A stretch of DNA of 64,000 nt from Ophiura sarsii (GCA_035610835.1 CM069453.1:70124682-70188681), one strand, 5' to 3'; positions 1 through 12,544 are shown, numbered from the stretch's first letter. The notes: generated from the sequence alone by a model not told the origin. Numbers and translations are program-made.

Positions 1-60
1 TATTGTATATCGAAATAAGGACCTGCTTGGAAACCAGTGCAAGTCACTGAAGCATACATG

Positions 61-434
61 TATGTGATGCGATCTGTGAAAACCTTCCACATGGTGGCAT
101 TTTTCATATTGGAGATATTTATATCATAAGAAAGCTTAAACTGTGCTGATTACAGAACTGTTGTCATAAAAAACTATAAAACAAGAAATCATGAAAACAG
201 GCCAATAAGATACATAATTCAATAGAATAACACTATAAGGGTAGGTTAATAATAAAAGTGATTTAAGTAAGTTTTTTAAGGTGAAATTTCATGAAAGATG
301 GTATTGCAATTTAATTTTCTTTAATAAAATCTAAAAACATTATTATTATTATTATTATTTTATTTAAATTTTATCTATAATCCCTAGTTCACATTTTGCG
401 ACATCCGACAGGTTTTCACAGATCGCATCACATA
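61..434. mobile_element. MITE with perfect 24-bp terminal inverted repeats
   Basis: Positions 61-84 and 411-434 are exact reverse complements (24 of 24), beginning TATGTGATGCGATCTG. The 326 bp between them are AT-rich, with an ATT microsatellite at 342-360, and encode nothing. Just inside the left TIR is TTCCACATGGT and inside the right is GCGACATCCGAC. Both motifs recur at the same places in the element at 30504-31160. The size, TIRs and lack of coding indicate a non-autonomous DNA transposon. The superfamily is unassigned and no clear target duplication is seen. Confidence 0.75.
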
Positions 435-1069
435 TTATTTGAATAAAGAAATCATAAATAAATAAATCAAACTGGCCCCTGGACCCCACACCAAATTCAT
501 CATGTCCTCCCCCCCCCCCCCCCACACACACACACATTTCAAGATGGATTTAATATTTTTAATATTTTAAGGACCCCAATGGAAATAATCCCTTTTTAGG
601 GCTTTCTTGGGCTATCCTTGGCATTATAAATGTTTTCTTTAATAAAAATGTTAAGATTTGTTTAACCCTTACTCCCTAGTCAGGTTTTAACAATTAATAA
701 ACTATCAGGGGAGAAAAACAGGTTCATTTTGGAGGGAAAGATCACTGTTCGCACATGCCGGGGATCGGACCCGGGCCACTCGCGATTGACTGACTGTACT
801 AACGGGGGAGCTCGAAAAAGTTCACTTTTTTACATTTGACAGCTCGCCGGATCGTGCCACGAGATCGTGAAGCTCGTGGCACAGAGGTTATTTGCTGTGG
901 CCTTTTGTGGCTTCTGGGAAGGTTAGGGTTAATGTATTGTATCTCTTTTTTTTGATATGCCAAATAAAACCATTGATTCCCCCTGAACAGCAATGACATG
1001 CATTCACACCCACTGTTCACCTAATTCAACTGAACTATTTTCTCTCACCCAGCATGCCCAGTGTAAATT
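435..1069. other. Non-coding stretch with poly-C/CA microsatellite and a tRNA-like relic
   Basis: There is no credible gene. A poly-C run followed by (CA)n lies near 508-536. On the minus strand, about 755-830, a segment contains GGGTCCGATCCCCGG, which resembles a Pol III B box and T arm, preceded by tRNA-like text. It may be a decayed SINE head, but no complete cloverleaf can be drawn. Confidence 0.4.
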
Positions 1070-4000
1070 TGGTGAATGCCCCACCCTCACCAACTGCTCT
1101 GGTACAAATGTGTGGACCACTGTCTATATATTTCAATTGGAGCGTCTCCACACCGTGTTATTGGTGAATGCCCCACCCTCACCAAATACTCAGGTACAAA
1201 TGTGTGGACCACTGTCTATTTCAATTGGAGCGTCCTCCATACCATGTTATTGGTGAATGCCCCACCCTCACCAAATGCTCAGGTACAAATGTGTGGACCA
1301 CTGTCTATTTCAATTGGAGCGTCCTCCATACCATGTTATTGGTGAATGCCCCACCCTCACCAAATGCTCAGGTACAAATGTGTGGACCACTGTCTATTTC
1401 AATTGGAGCGTCCTCCATACCATGTTATTGGTGGATGCCCCACCCTCACCAAATACTCTGGTACAAATGTGTGGACCACTGTCTATTTCAATTGGAGCGT
1501 CCTCCATACCATGTTATTGGTGAATGCCCCACCCTCACCAAATACTCAGGTACAAATGTGTGGACCACTGTCTATTTCAATTGGAGCGTCCTCCATACCA
1601 TGTTATTGGTGAATGCCCCACCCTCACCAAATGCTCAGGTACAAATGTGTGGACCACTGTCTATTTCAATTGGAGCGTCCTCCATACCATGTTATTGGTG
1701 GATGCCCCACCCTCACCAAATACTCTGGTACAAATGTGTGGACCACTGTCTATTTCAATTGGAGCGTCCTCCATACCATGTCATTGGTGAATGCCCCACC
1801 CTCACCAAATGCTCTGGTACAAATGTGTGGACCACTGTCTATTTCAATTGGAGCGTCCTCCATACCATGTTATTGGTGAATGCCCCACCCTCACCAACTG
1901 CTCTGGTACAAATGTGTGGACCACTGTCTATATATTTCAATTGGAGCGTCCTCCACACCATGTTATTGGTGAATGCCCCACCCTCACCAAATACTCAGGT
2001 ACAAATGTGTGGACCACTGTCTATTTCAATTGGAGCGTCCTCCATACCATGTCATTGGTGAATGCCCCACCCTCACCAAATGCTCTGGTACAAATGTGTG
2101 GACCACTGTCTATTTCAATCGGAGCGTCCTCCATACCATGTTATTGGTGAATGCCCCACCCTCACCAAATGCTCTGGTACAAATGTGTGGACCACTGTCT
2201 ATTTCAATTGGAGCGTCCTCCATACCATGTCATTGGTGAATGCCCCACCCTCACCAAATGCTCTGGTACAAATGTGTGGACCACTGTCTATTTCAATTGG
2301 AGCGTCCTCCATACCATGTTATTGGTGAATGCCCCACCCTCACCAAATACTCAGGTACAAATGTGTGGACCACTGTCTATTTCAATTGGAGCGTCCTCCA
2401 TACCATGTTATTGGTGAATGCCCCACCCTCACCAAATACTCAGGTACAAATGTGTGGACCACTGTCTATTTCAATTGGAGCGTCCTCCATACCATGTCAT
2501 TGGTGAATGCCCCACCCTCACCAAATGCTCTGGTACAAATGTGTGGACCACTGTCTATTTCAATTGGAGCGTCCTCCATACCATGTTATTGGTGAATGCC
2601 CCACCCTCACCAACTGCTCTGGTACAAATGTGTGGACCACTGTCTATATATTTCAATTGGAGCGTCCTCCACACCATGTTATTGGTGAATGCCCCACCCT
2701 CACCAAATACTCAGGTACAAATGTGTGGACCACTGTCTATTTCAATTGGAGCGTCCTCCATACCATGTCATTGGTGAATGCCCCACCCTCACCAAATGCT
2801 CTGGTACAAATGTGTGGACCACTGTCTATTTCAATTGGAGCGTCCTCCATACCATGTCATTGGTGAATGCCCCACCCTCACCAACTGCTCTGGTACAAAT
2901 GTGTGGACCACTGTCTATATATTTCAATTGGAGCGTCCTCCATACCATGTTATTGGTGAATGCCCCACCCTCACCAAATACTCAGGTACAAATGTGTGGA
3001 CCACTGTCTATTTCAATTGGAGCGTCCTCCATACCATGTCATTGGTGAATGCCCCACCCTCACCAAATGCTCTGGTACAAATGTGTGGACCACTGTCTAT
3101 TTCAATTGGAGCGTCCTCCATACCATGTCATTGGTGAATGCCCCACCCTCACCAACTGCTCTGGTACAAATGTGTGGACCACTGTCTATATATTTCAATT
3201 GGAGCATCCTCCATACCATGTTATTGGTGAATGCCCCACCCTCACCAACTGCTCTGGTACAAATGTGTGGACCACTGTCTATTTCAATTGGAGCATCCTC
3301 CATACCATGTCATTGGTGAATGCCCCACCCTCACCAACTGCTCTGGTACAAATGTGTGGACCACTGTCTATATATTTCAATTGGAGCGTCCTCCATACCA
3401 TGTTATTGGTGAATGCCCCACCCTCACCAACTGCTCTGGTACAAATGTGTGGACCACTGTCTATTTCAATTGGAGCGTCCTCCATACCATGTCATTGGTG
3501 AATGCCCCACCCTCACCAACTGCTCTGGTACAAATGTGTGGACCACTGTCTATTTCAATTGGAGCGTCCTCCATACCATGTTATTGGTGAATGCCCCACC
3601 CTCACCAACTGCTCTGGTACAAATGTGTGGACCACTGTCTATTTCAATTGGAGCGTCCTCCATACCATGTTATTGGTGAATGCCCCACCCTCACCAACTG
3701 CTCTGGTACAAATGTGTGGACCACTGTCTATTTCAATTGGAGCGTCCTCCATACCATGTGATTGGTGAATGCCCCACCCTCACCAAATGCTCTGGTACAA
3801 ATGTGTGGACCACTGTCTATTTCAATTGGAGCGTCCTCCATACCATGTTATTGGTGAATGCCCCACCCTCACCAACTGCTCTGGTACAAATGTGTGGACC
3901 ACTGTCTATTTCAATTGGAGCGTCCTCCATACCATGTTATTGGTGAATGCCCCACCCTCACCAACTGCTCTGGTACAAATGTGTGGACCACTGTCTATTT

Positions 4001-4919
4001 CAATTGGAGCATCCTCCATACCATGTTATTGGTGAATGCCCCACCCTCACCAAATGCTCTGGTACAAATGTGTGGACCACTGTCTATTTCAATTGGAGCG
4101 TCCTCCATACCATGTTATTGGTGAATGCCCCACCCTCACCAACTGCTCTGGTACAAATGTGTGGACCACTGTCTATTTCAATTGGAGCATCCTCCATACC
4201 ATGTTATTGGTGAATGCCCCACCCTCACCAAATGCTCTGGTACAAATGTGTGGACCACTGTCTATTTCAATTGGAGCATCCTCCATACCATGTTATTGGT
4301 GAATGCCCCACCCTCACCAAATGCTCTGGTACAAACGTGTGGACCACGGTCTATTTCAATTGGAGCGTCCTCCATACCATGTTATTGGTGAATGCCCCAC
4401 CCTCACCAAATGCTCTGGTACAAATGTGTGGACAACTGTCTATTTCAATTGGAGCGTCCTCCATACCATGTTATTGGTGAATGCCCCACCCTCACCAAAT
4501 GCTCTGGTACAAACGTGTGGACCACTGTCTATTTCAATTGGAGCGTCCTCCATACCATGTTATTGGTGAATGCCCCACCCTCACCAAATGCTCTGGTACA
4601 AATGTGTGGACCACTGTCTATTTCAATTGGAACATCCTCCATACCATGTTATTGGTGAATGCCCCACCCTCGCCAAATGCTCTGGTACAAATGTGTGGAC
4701 CACTGTCTATTTCAATTGGAGCGTCCTCCACACCATGTTATTGGTGAATGCCCCACCCTCACCAAATGCTCTGGTACAAACGTGTGGACCACTGTCTATT
4801 TCAATTGGAGCGTCCTCCATACCATGTTATTGGTGAATGCCCCACCCTCACCAAATGCTCTGGTACAAATGTGTGGACCACGGTCTATTTCAATCGGAGC
4901 GTCTCCACACCATGTTATT
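1070..4919. repeat. 89-bp satellite array, about 43 units
   Basis: A head-to-tail array has a unit beginning GGTGAATGCCCCACCCTCAC and containing TACAAATGTGTGGACCACTG and TTCAATTGGAGCG. Most units are 89 bp. A minority are 93 bp because CTGTCTATTTC reads CTGTCTATATATTTC. Because 89 is not a multiple of 3, all forward frames stay open for about three units, giving overlapping 88-, 119-, 150- and 297-codon frames that are repeat artefacts. Variants are regionally clustered: CAAATACTCAGG on the left, CAACTGCTCTGG in the middle, CAAATGCTCTGG on the right. The outermost units share the rare form GCGTCTCCACACC, which suggests that interior units have been homogenised by unequal exchange. Confidence 0.95.
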
Positions 4920-5119
4920 TCTTCCACACTGTAACCCAGTTCTCTGCACAGGGACTTTGTAAAACTTGTCTAGCTACTTAGCATGCTTAGTATTTGTAAA
5001 TGTCCAATACATAGTGTATCTGTGTATCAGTTTGTTCCAGGATTTACATCCAAATTCCACATTTTCACTATTTTATTATCAAATTGTCCTTATTGGAAAT
5101 GAGAGTCAAATTGTTCTGG

Positions 5120-5284
5120 CCCTTTAATCAACATCAGCCTCTGTCATATATCACCCTCTAGGTGCTGAGTTGTTCCCTTTAATCAACATCAGCCTATGTC
5201 ATATATCACCCTCTAGGTGCTGAGTTGTTCCCTTTAATCAACATCAGCCTCTGTCATATATCACCCTCTAGGTGCTGTGTTGTG
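5120..5284. repeat. 55-bp tandem repeat, three copies
   Basis: The unit begins CCCTTTAATCAACATCAGCC and ends TAGGTGCTGAGTTGTT. It occurs three times head to tail with very few differences (CTCTGTC versus CTATGTC; GAGTTGTT versus GTGTTGTG in the last copy). It is non-coding. Confidence 0.9.
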
Positions 5285-6179
5285 CCGTGAATTGATCATC
5301 TGAACTGATAGAATTCCACTCAGTGAAACCAATTTCACTTTCCGCAATTGGGATATTGAATCTTTAAAAACATCAAACCTGCCCAAATGTAAACCACATG
5401 GAGAAAAAAACCTTGCCTAAAAAGCCTGAGAAAAAAAACCCTAACCTAGTGACTCAAAAACAAAAACAAACTTGCAAAAGGACAAGAAAAAAACTTGCCC
5501 CCCCCCCCCCCCCCCCCCCCACTGAAGTCTAATGGTGCATTGTGACAAAAATTGCTTTTCCCTGTTTTCAAATTTGCCACCAAAATTAATGCATGTTCAG
5601 TGATAAATAAGTGTGTTTTTGGTTGGCGGGCCAAGCCCGCAACCTTATAGCATAGGATTGCATATTCTTGCACATTTAGATCTTTCTACATATGCATGGA
5701 GGCTGCCATTTTGTTTTTAGTATATGGAAAATTGTCTAAATTATTTTGTAGTCTTTGTAAATTACATGTACCTATGCAGTTTATTTTAACAGTCCTGCAG
5801 TCTGTGATGGAGTCAAAGCTATATTTGTTTAGCCTTGATGATTCAATCAGAGAGATGTTATTAGACTCCCAACAGAGAGACATAATAGGTTATCTTGTTT
5901 GACTAAAGAGAAATCTCCCAACTGTCCTGGGGTTGTTGAATGAGTTGTGGATGTCATATATACCTAGATTGTTCTTCAGATGGTACCCCCCCCCCCCCCC
6001 CCCCCTCCATGCACACACATCAACTTTATTGGTTTCCTGTACTATTTTTAGACTGTTGTGTTTTGATTTGGGGTGTTTTTTTTGTTTGAAAGATACATAC
6101 ACCATATCCCTGGTATTTTGGTATGCAACAGAATGAACAGATGCTTCAGAAAATGGTTACAAAACATGATTCTTTCTCT
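5285..6179. other. Non-coding stretch with two long poly-C tracts
   Basis: No gene is supported. Homopolymer C runs of about 20 bases lie at about 5499-5520 and 5986-6005. Short reading frames that cross them encode poly-Gly or poly-Pro and are artefacts. Confidence 0.5.
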
Positions 6180-6900
6180 TGGATCGCCCCCATTCCATTT
6201 CAATGGAATTTTTTATATAATAAACAAATAAATTCTACTTCAACCATAGTTTTACTAACGAATATTGGCCATATTAAATTGAATATAATTCTAATCAAAT
6301 TAATTGAATATATATGACATATTTAAAACTTAAATTGAATGTAAAATTTATTCATTTCTATATTTCTATATTTACTTATTTACTTTTTATATTATTAATT
6401 ATCTACATAATTATTCATTTATATATTTAATCATTTTTTATTTATTAATGTTTTCTCATGTTTATTTGTTTTAATTTCTTTATTTTATAAGTAATTTTTA
6501 ATATTTTAATTTTTAATATGCGTGTATTTATGTATTGATTCATTAGTTTATTGATTCATTTATTTTCGATTTAAAATTTAATTTTCTATTATATTATTAT
6601 TTATTAACAAAATTATTCAACTATTTATTTAAAAGTATTTTTTATTTTTATTTTACTCATTTATTTATTTCTACATTTATTTATGTACATGTATTGATCA
6701 AATAAATTGAATACATATGACATATTTAAAACTTAAATTGAATGTTAAATTTATTTTGGCTTATAAACCTATTTATTTCTATATTCATTTATTTATTTAT
6801 AATATTACTTATTTGCATAATTATTCATTTATTTATTTAATCATTTTTATTTATTTATATATTTGCTTTGTTTATTTGATTCAGTAGTTTGTTTATTATT
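6180..6900. repeat. Very AT-rich ATTTATTT region with an internal duplication
   Basis: Low-complexity sequence is dominated by TTTATTTATT. A block containing GACATATTTAAAACTTAAAT occurs near 6315-6350 and again near 6718-6752. This indicates an old tandem duplication of about 400 bp that has since decayed. No reading frame is credible. Confidence 0.7.
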
Positions 6901-7462
6901 TTTATTTATGCTGCCAAAACCGTGTTTATCACTAAACTATGGCTGTAATTTATATTGCTTTCTAGTAATGCCATGCAAGAATCTTGCACAATTATCATCT
7001 ATGCGCTTGCTTCTTCTGCCACATAATTTTAGCAACTAAAAGCCGTATTTACAAATGTTGCTATTTTTGCTCTTTCTATTTGCCTTATATCGCAATTTCC
7101 TTTTGACCGCCAACTTTCCATTTTAATGGAATTTTTATCTAAGAATAGACTAGTTATTTTTGGCACATATTTAGAGAGTTTTGTGGTTAAATTACCTGGA
7201 ACTATAGAGATTATGGGTATCGTGTTCTTGCTACAGGCGTTAGAATTGTGTATCACTTTATATTATAACAATAGAGCCTCTGAGATTGCTGTGCGGTACC
7301 GATGGATTTGATATCCCAAGTTCAAAACGTAAACAGAGCAAGACAGTGAATATAGTAATGTGAGCCTTGTGCGCTAAAAGCTTTGCATAGCAACAACTTT
7401 TGAGAAGAAACGCCCACTTGGATCGTGCGATCGAGGTCAACGCGTAGCGCAGTCATCGCGAT

Positions 7463-7559
7463 CCAATCAAATCAAATTTCTAGGCGCAGAAAAGATGCAT
7501 TTTTGGCATCCAATCAGCTGGCGTTCAAGGTGTTCGATTTCATAACAGATTTAGCCAAT
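7463..7559 (+). promoter_or_regulatory. Cluster of three evenly spaced CCAATCA boxes
   Basis: CCAATCA occurs at 7463, 7510 and 7555, all on the plus strand and 45-47 bp apart. The surrounding sequence (about 7420-7700) is locally richer in CpG than its neighbours. CCAAT boxes are the binding site of NF-Y, which commonly acts in animal promoters. No TATA box or clear first exon could be fixed downstream. A 61-codon frame at 7853-8038 starts here but runs into the MITE at 8029. The promoter role is inference. Confidence 0.35.
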
Positions 7560-8028
7560 CAGGTGCATTCAGGTAATTCTGGGGAATAACAAGAATCGTT
7601 TCAAATCGGGAAGAATCGTCCAAGTCCTCATCGGGGTTAGACGTGTTTCTGGGTCGTCCAAAAAGCTTGGCCTAGGCAGATAGGCCTACCGAACATTTGG
7701 CCGTTCGGAACTGCCTGTATCGTTTCAGATTGGATACTTGCAGAATGACGACAACTCTTTTAATATTAATTCAGACTAGATAAAAAGTAGGTTATTTGTT
7801 TAAAGCAACAAACGTTCACGTTGTGTGTAGTGTGATCAGTCAAGGTGGATGAGTGTTTGCGATCTGTGAAGACATGAAGCGTTGGCCGGGGTTGGCATGT
7901 ATCATTGTCAATTCTACCTGCAAAGGTGTGGCCAGCGCAAGATTTTCTCTGCAAGGAGAGCATCGTATGTTGGAGGTTTTCTCTGTAAAGGGAGAGCCGC
8001 TAGGTCACTGTAATCTCGCTTTTCTTAA

Positions 8029-8386
8029 AGGTAGATGACCCGATCACATTTTCGTAACACAGAATTATTTCAAACATACGGAGATTTTCATATCATATGA
8101 AAGCTCGTATTTTTCTCATCATCATACTGAAATTTGACGGCCTAAATCGGTATAATTACGGAGAAATCGATGAAATAACGTCGAATTACCGCGAATGGTG
8201 GTATACCACCGATATAGTTTGTGTACAACTCAATGGGTACAGTTCACAGCATCTTGTGCGTCTAAAATAAGAACCAATAGAGCTATGCAACTCTAACTTT
8301 GGAACACAACTTTTTTAAGGATGACCTTTCATGTAGAATAGAAAACTTCAAGTTGAAAATCGGAAATGTGATCGGGTCATCTACCT
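8029..8386 (+). mobile_element. TTAA-flanked MITE, copy 1 (piggyBac-like target site)
   Basis: A 358-bp element begins AGGTAGATGACCCGATCACA and ends in its near reverse complement (…GTGATCGGGTCATCTACCT). TTAA flanks it at 8025-8028 and 8387-8390. TTAA target duplication is the hallmark of piggyBac-type transposases. Copies lie at 41156-41492 and, in opposite orientation, from 63728 to the window end. It has no coding capacity, so it would depend on a transposase supplied elsewhere. Confidence 0.85.
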
Positions 8387-8390
8387 TTAA

Positions 8391-10050
8391 TTGGTTGTGA
8401 ACATTATCTGCAATGCTAAAATGTAGTGAATTGTCAGTTCAATCTGATACAAAGATCGCTGTAAAGCGAATGCTCACTTTGAAATCTGTTGCTAAAGAAA
8501 TGTCGGTTGTTTATTTTCATTTGTAGGCTTTCCCAAAACCAAGTGTTGGCTTACAACTTTTGGATGTACCATTTTTTATCTGCATGTGACGACCGAAAAA
8601 TAGGTCGGTGAAAATTAAAGAATGCAAGCGAATACCTAAAAATTGAACGTGTTGCGCATATGAATTCTGAGGATTTTGACGAACAACATAGAGCGTTGAA
8701 TTAGGAATTAGAATTGTTATGCTTGATTGATAAATGATAGGATAAGGCCACATTACTCAAGTCCATTTACAAATAGGCCTAGGGGCTACATATTTGAGAA
8801 TTGAATGTAGATTTGTTACTGGTTTGAAATGATAATCTTGTGTATCGAAGGTTAGTCTCTCGTAATAAATACCATTCACTATTCAGCTATAAATTCAGAC
8901 TAAGATTCATTTAAGCTGAGGTGCCTTATATAAATGTGTTGATGCAGCGGTTATGTATGAAAGTTACCCAAATAAAACAAGGAATTGTTGGTTATCACAG
9001 ATAATACAACGTTTGTTGCGGACCTTTGTCATTTTGGTTGTCTCACAAGCTTAGGCTACATTGTCCTTGGAAAGTGTGATCCCAAAGGAGAAGCGCCCTC
9101 AAGGGGTGTTTTCTTACAGCATCCCATAACAGCTATCTTCATTGCCAAAGTACAGAAGAATGTCTCCCGAACTGTAAACTGCACTTTTATATAAAAGTGT
9201 AGTTTAGCGAAGTGAAGGGAGTGACAGAGAGGTAGAGAGGTAAAGAGGAAATAAAGAAAAATAAGGTTTTCCACAGTGATTCTTTCTAATTTGAGATCGA
9301 AATAATTCTCATTATGAACATATTTAATGTTGTGCACGCAAAAAATGTGATACAACAACGTACACCTTGCATCCTGCAAGTTAAACAATCTTGTGAACTA
9401 TTACCAAACCTTTCAGCGTGTTTTTTTATTTATAGGAGTCAAGTTTGATATAAAAATAATTTTACAAGTTTTCTCTATCAAAATATATTTTTGTGTTTAA
9501 TACTGAGAACTATTTTAAGAGCGATACAAAGCTTTAAAAAGGTATTTAAACTTTTGGGACACCCTGTACATAACCAACCAACATAACCAACTCAGTACAT
9601 AACCAACTCTTCCATTCTTTTGGTAGAATGTTATCCCCCGAGGTGTCATTCAAGATCAAGAAACTTCAGGACAAAGGTGTGCCTCAGGACTGTGCAGTCC
9701 AGTTAAGTCCAGTTGTTTAACTGGACTGCACAGACCGACCAGTTAAACAATGGTGACTGGTTTTTAAGACCTCCTTGTAGTTGAAATGTAGGTCACCATT
9801 GGCTTTCCTGCATATCCAGTGTATGGCTTCTCATATATATATGGACATTTGTCTACCTTTAAGTACTGGCCATTTTGAATTCAGCAGCCCCCCCCCCCCC
9901 CTTCACAAGTGCCAAATGCTTTTACTGAACCCTTACCATAAGATTTTCATGTAAAATCATGACATACTTTTGCTTTAAATCATACAAATTAAAATGAAAT
10001 GTATCACATGTATACATTCATCAGCCATTACTGTATCATTAAATAAAGTA
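8391..10050. other. Non-coding stretch with a solo mariner-type end
   Basis: No gene was recognised; small frames near 8517-8753 and 8985-9388 show no domain or splice support. At 9552-9568 the sequence TTTTGGGACACCCTGTA is a typical terminus of the TA-targeting elements in this window, but no matching left end was found within about 1 kb. A poly-C run lies at about 9889-9901. Confidence 0.5.
9690..9750. other. Overlapping alternative hairpins
   Basis: Positions 9690-9706 pair perfectly with 9717-9733 (17 bp, 10-base loop). The segment 9713-9724, which overlaps the right arm of that hairpin, also pairs perfectly with 9739-9750 (12 bp). The two stems share bases and exclude each other. Function is unknown. 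Confidence 0.7.
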
Positions 10051-10056
10051 ACTTAC

Positions 10057-10170
10057 ACAGTCAATGAGGAATTCTTCATCAATGGGATTGTCCAATAATC
10101 TCTCTACAATACAAAATGCTTTCTCCTCGCATCCTACTCGATTACAGATGGCTTTCTCCAACTCTTTTTT
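10057..10170 (-). CDS. RPAP2: RPAP2/Rtr1-like exon (RNA polymerase II-associated protein 2)
   Basis: A 38-codon, phase-0 exon lies between an acceptor ending CACTGCAG and a donor GTAAGT. It encodes KKELEKAICNRVG followed by CEEKAFCIVERLLDNPIDEE and FLIDC. This pattern (ELEKA…, EKxAxxIVExLL, I.EEFL..C) matches the helical start of the Rtr1/RPAP2 domain. RPAP2 dephosphorylates Ser5 of the RNA polymerase II CTD and helps import the polymerase. In the family the zinc-binding Cys motif follows in the next exon, which is not visible and should lie left of the window. The upstream first exon may be at 17468-17548. The identification rests on recalled family sequence and was not searched. Confidence 0.6.
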
Positions 10171-10276
10171 CTGCAGTGATAAATAGTATGAAGGAAATTG
10201 TTTGTTTTTTGTTACTTTATTATATTTTTGTCAAATCTAAAACTATTGAGACAATTTACATATAAAACGAGAGTAT

Positions 10277-12036
10277 AAGACGGATAGTTCTTAATACCAT
10301 GTGAAAGTAGAGCTTTATTTACCACCTGACACTATAAAAGAAGATGGCGAGAGAATCCAGGATGAAGCGGAGTCTATGACGGATAGTTCTTAATACCATG
10401 TGAAAGTAGAGCTTTATTTACCACATGACACTATAAAAGAAGATGGCGAGAGAATCCAGGATGAAGCGGAGTCTATGACGGATAGTTCTTAATACCATGT
10501 GAAAGTAGAGCTTTATTTACCACCTGACACTATAAAAGAAGATGGCGAGAGAATCCAGGATGAAGCGGAGTCTATGACGGATAGTTCTTAATACCATGTG
10601 AAAGTAGAGCTTTATTTACCACACACTATAAAAGATGGTGAGAGAATCCAGGATGTAGCGGAGTCTATGATGGATAGTTCTTAATACCATGTGAAAGTAG
10701 AGCTTTATTTACCACACACTATAAAAGAAGATGGCGAGAGAATCCATGATGTAGCGGAGTCTATGATGGATAGTTCTTAATACCATGTGAAAGTAGAGCT
10801 TTATTTACCACACACTATAAAAGAAGATGGCGAGAGAATCCATGATGTAGCGGAGTCTATGATGGATAGTTCTTAATACCATGTGAAAGTAGAGCTTTAT
10901 TTACCACACACTATAAAAGAAGATGGCGAGAGAATCCATGATGTAGCGGAGTCTATAACGGATAGTTCTTATATCATGTGAAAGTAGAGCTTTATTTACC
11001 ACCTGACACTATAAAAGAAGATGGTGAGAGAATCCAGGATGAAGCGAAGTCTATGACGGATAGTTCTTATACCATGTGAAAGTAGAGCTTTATTTACCAC
11101 CTGACACTATAAAAGAAGATGGTGAGAGAATCCAGGATGTAGCGGAGTCTATAACGGATAGTTCTTATATCATGTGAAAGTAGAGCTTTATTTACCACCT
11201 GACACTATAAAAGAAGATGGCGAGAGAATCCAGGATGTAGCGGAGTCTATGATGGATAGTTCTTAATACCATGTGAAAGTAGAGCTTTATTTACCACCTG
11301 ACACTATAAAAGAAGATGGCGAGAGAATCCATGATGTAGCGGAGTCTATAACGGATAGTTCTTATATCATGTGAAAGTAGAGCTTTATTTACCACCTGAC
11401 ACTATAAAAGAAGATGGCGAGAGAATCCAGGATGTAGCGGAGTCTATGATGGATAGTTCTTAATACCATGTGAAAGTAGAGCTTTATTTACCACCTGACA
11501 CTATAAAAGAAGATGGCGAGAGAATCCAGGATGTAGCGGAGTCTATGACGGATAGTTCTTATACCATGTGAAAGTAGAGCTTTATTTACCACCTGACACT
11601 ATAAAAGAAGATGGTGAGAGAATCCAGGATGTAGCGGAGTCTATAACGGATAGTTCTTATATCATGTGAAAGTAGAGCTTTATTTACCACCTGACACTAT
11701 AAAAGAAGATGGCGAGAGAATCCAGGATGTAGCGGAGTCTATGATGGATAGTTCTTAATACCATGTGAAAGTAGAGCTTTATTTACCACCTGACACTATA
11801 AAAGAAGATGGCGAGAGAATCCAGGATGTAGCGGAGTCTATGATGGATAGTTCTTAATACCATGTGAAAGTAGAGCTTTATTTACCACCTGACACTATAA
11901 AAGAAGATGGCGAGAGAATCCAGGATGTAGCGGAGTCTATAACGGATAGTTCTTATATCATGTGAAAGTAGAGCTTTATTTACCACCTGACACTATAAAA
12001 GAAGATGGTGAGAGAATCCAGGATGTAGCGGCGTCT
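10277..12036. repeat. About 99-bp minisatellite, roughly 18 units
   Basis: The unit begins GACGGATAGTTCTTAATACC and includes GTAGAGCTTTATTTACCAC and CACTATAAAAGAAGATGG. Units differ at a few diagnostic places: CTTAATACCATG versus CTTATATCATG; ACCTGACAC versus ACACAC; GATGAAGC versus GATGTAGC; ATGACGG, ATGATGG or ATAACGG. The same combinations recur together, so multi-unit blocks appear to have been copied. The array would sit in the first intron of the RPAP2-like gene if the proposed first exon is right. It is non-coding. Confidence 0.93.
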
Positions 12037-12497
12037 ATGTGCGACTCGTAAGGTTGCATTTATTTCAATTTTGCATCCAAGTGCCACACAAATGACATAT
12101 CAATTTATTTAATCAATTTAATGTGAAAGTGAATAGCACGGTAATGTTTCCGTCTTCCAAACAACTGCCCCGGAACATCCCGAGCGTAGAATGTAAATTT
12201 CATAATTCATACATTTTATAAAATAGGACTTCCACTGTGAAATCAATTTAACTGAGATTCAGACAGAGATCAACAGCGAGGAAAAACTTTCATCCTACCA
12301 TATGTGCTCCTATGGAAAACTGTTTCAAAAGTAGAGATAGAGCTAAATCATGCGCTTCCATATGCAATACTTCAAATTTCTTAACACGTAAGCGAGAAAC
12401 CCAAGGTAGCAAATGTGATTGAGAAAATCATGAAATGCATTCTACTGAAAGCTTTAAAGGTCAACCAAAATGGTGATTCATGTATGCTTTATATTCA

Positions 12498-12537
12498 ACT
12501 AGCGGGACGTCCGTTCTTCGAATGGGCTCCCGCTAGT
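12498..12537. other. GC-rich hairpin
   Basis: ACTAGCGGGA at 12498-12507 is the exact complement of TCCCGCTAGT at 12528-12537. The inner part pairs imperfectly around a TTCG-containing loop. It lies alone between diverged repeats, with no associated reading frame. Confidence 0.6.
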
Positions 12538-12544
12538 AAGTAGC

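Noticed and set aside
1070..4919. Many overlapping 88-297 codon frames that look like a repeat protein
   Set aside because: The unit is 89 bp, so the frame changes every unit; openness in all three frames comes from the satellite sequence. There are no splice sites and no frame-preserving substitutions.
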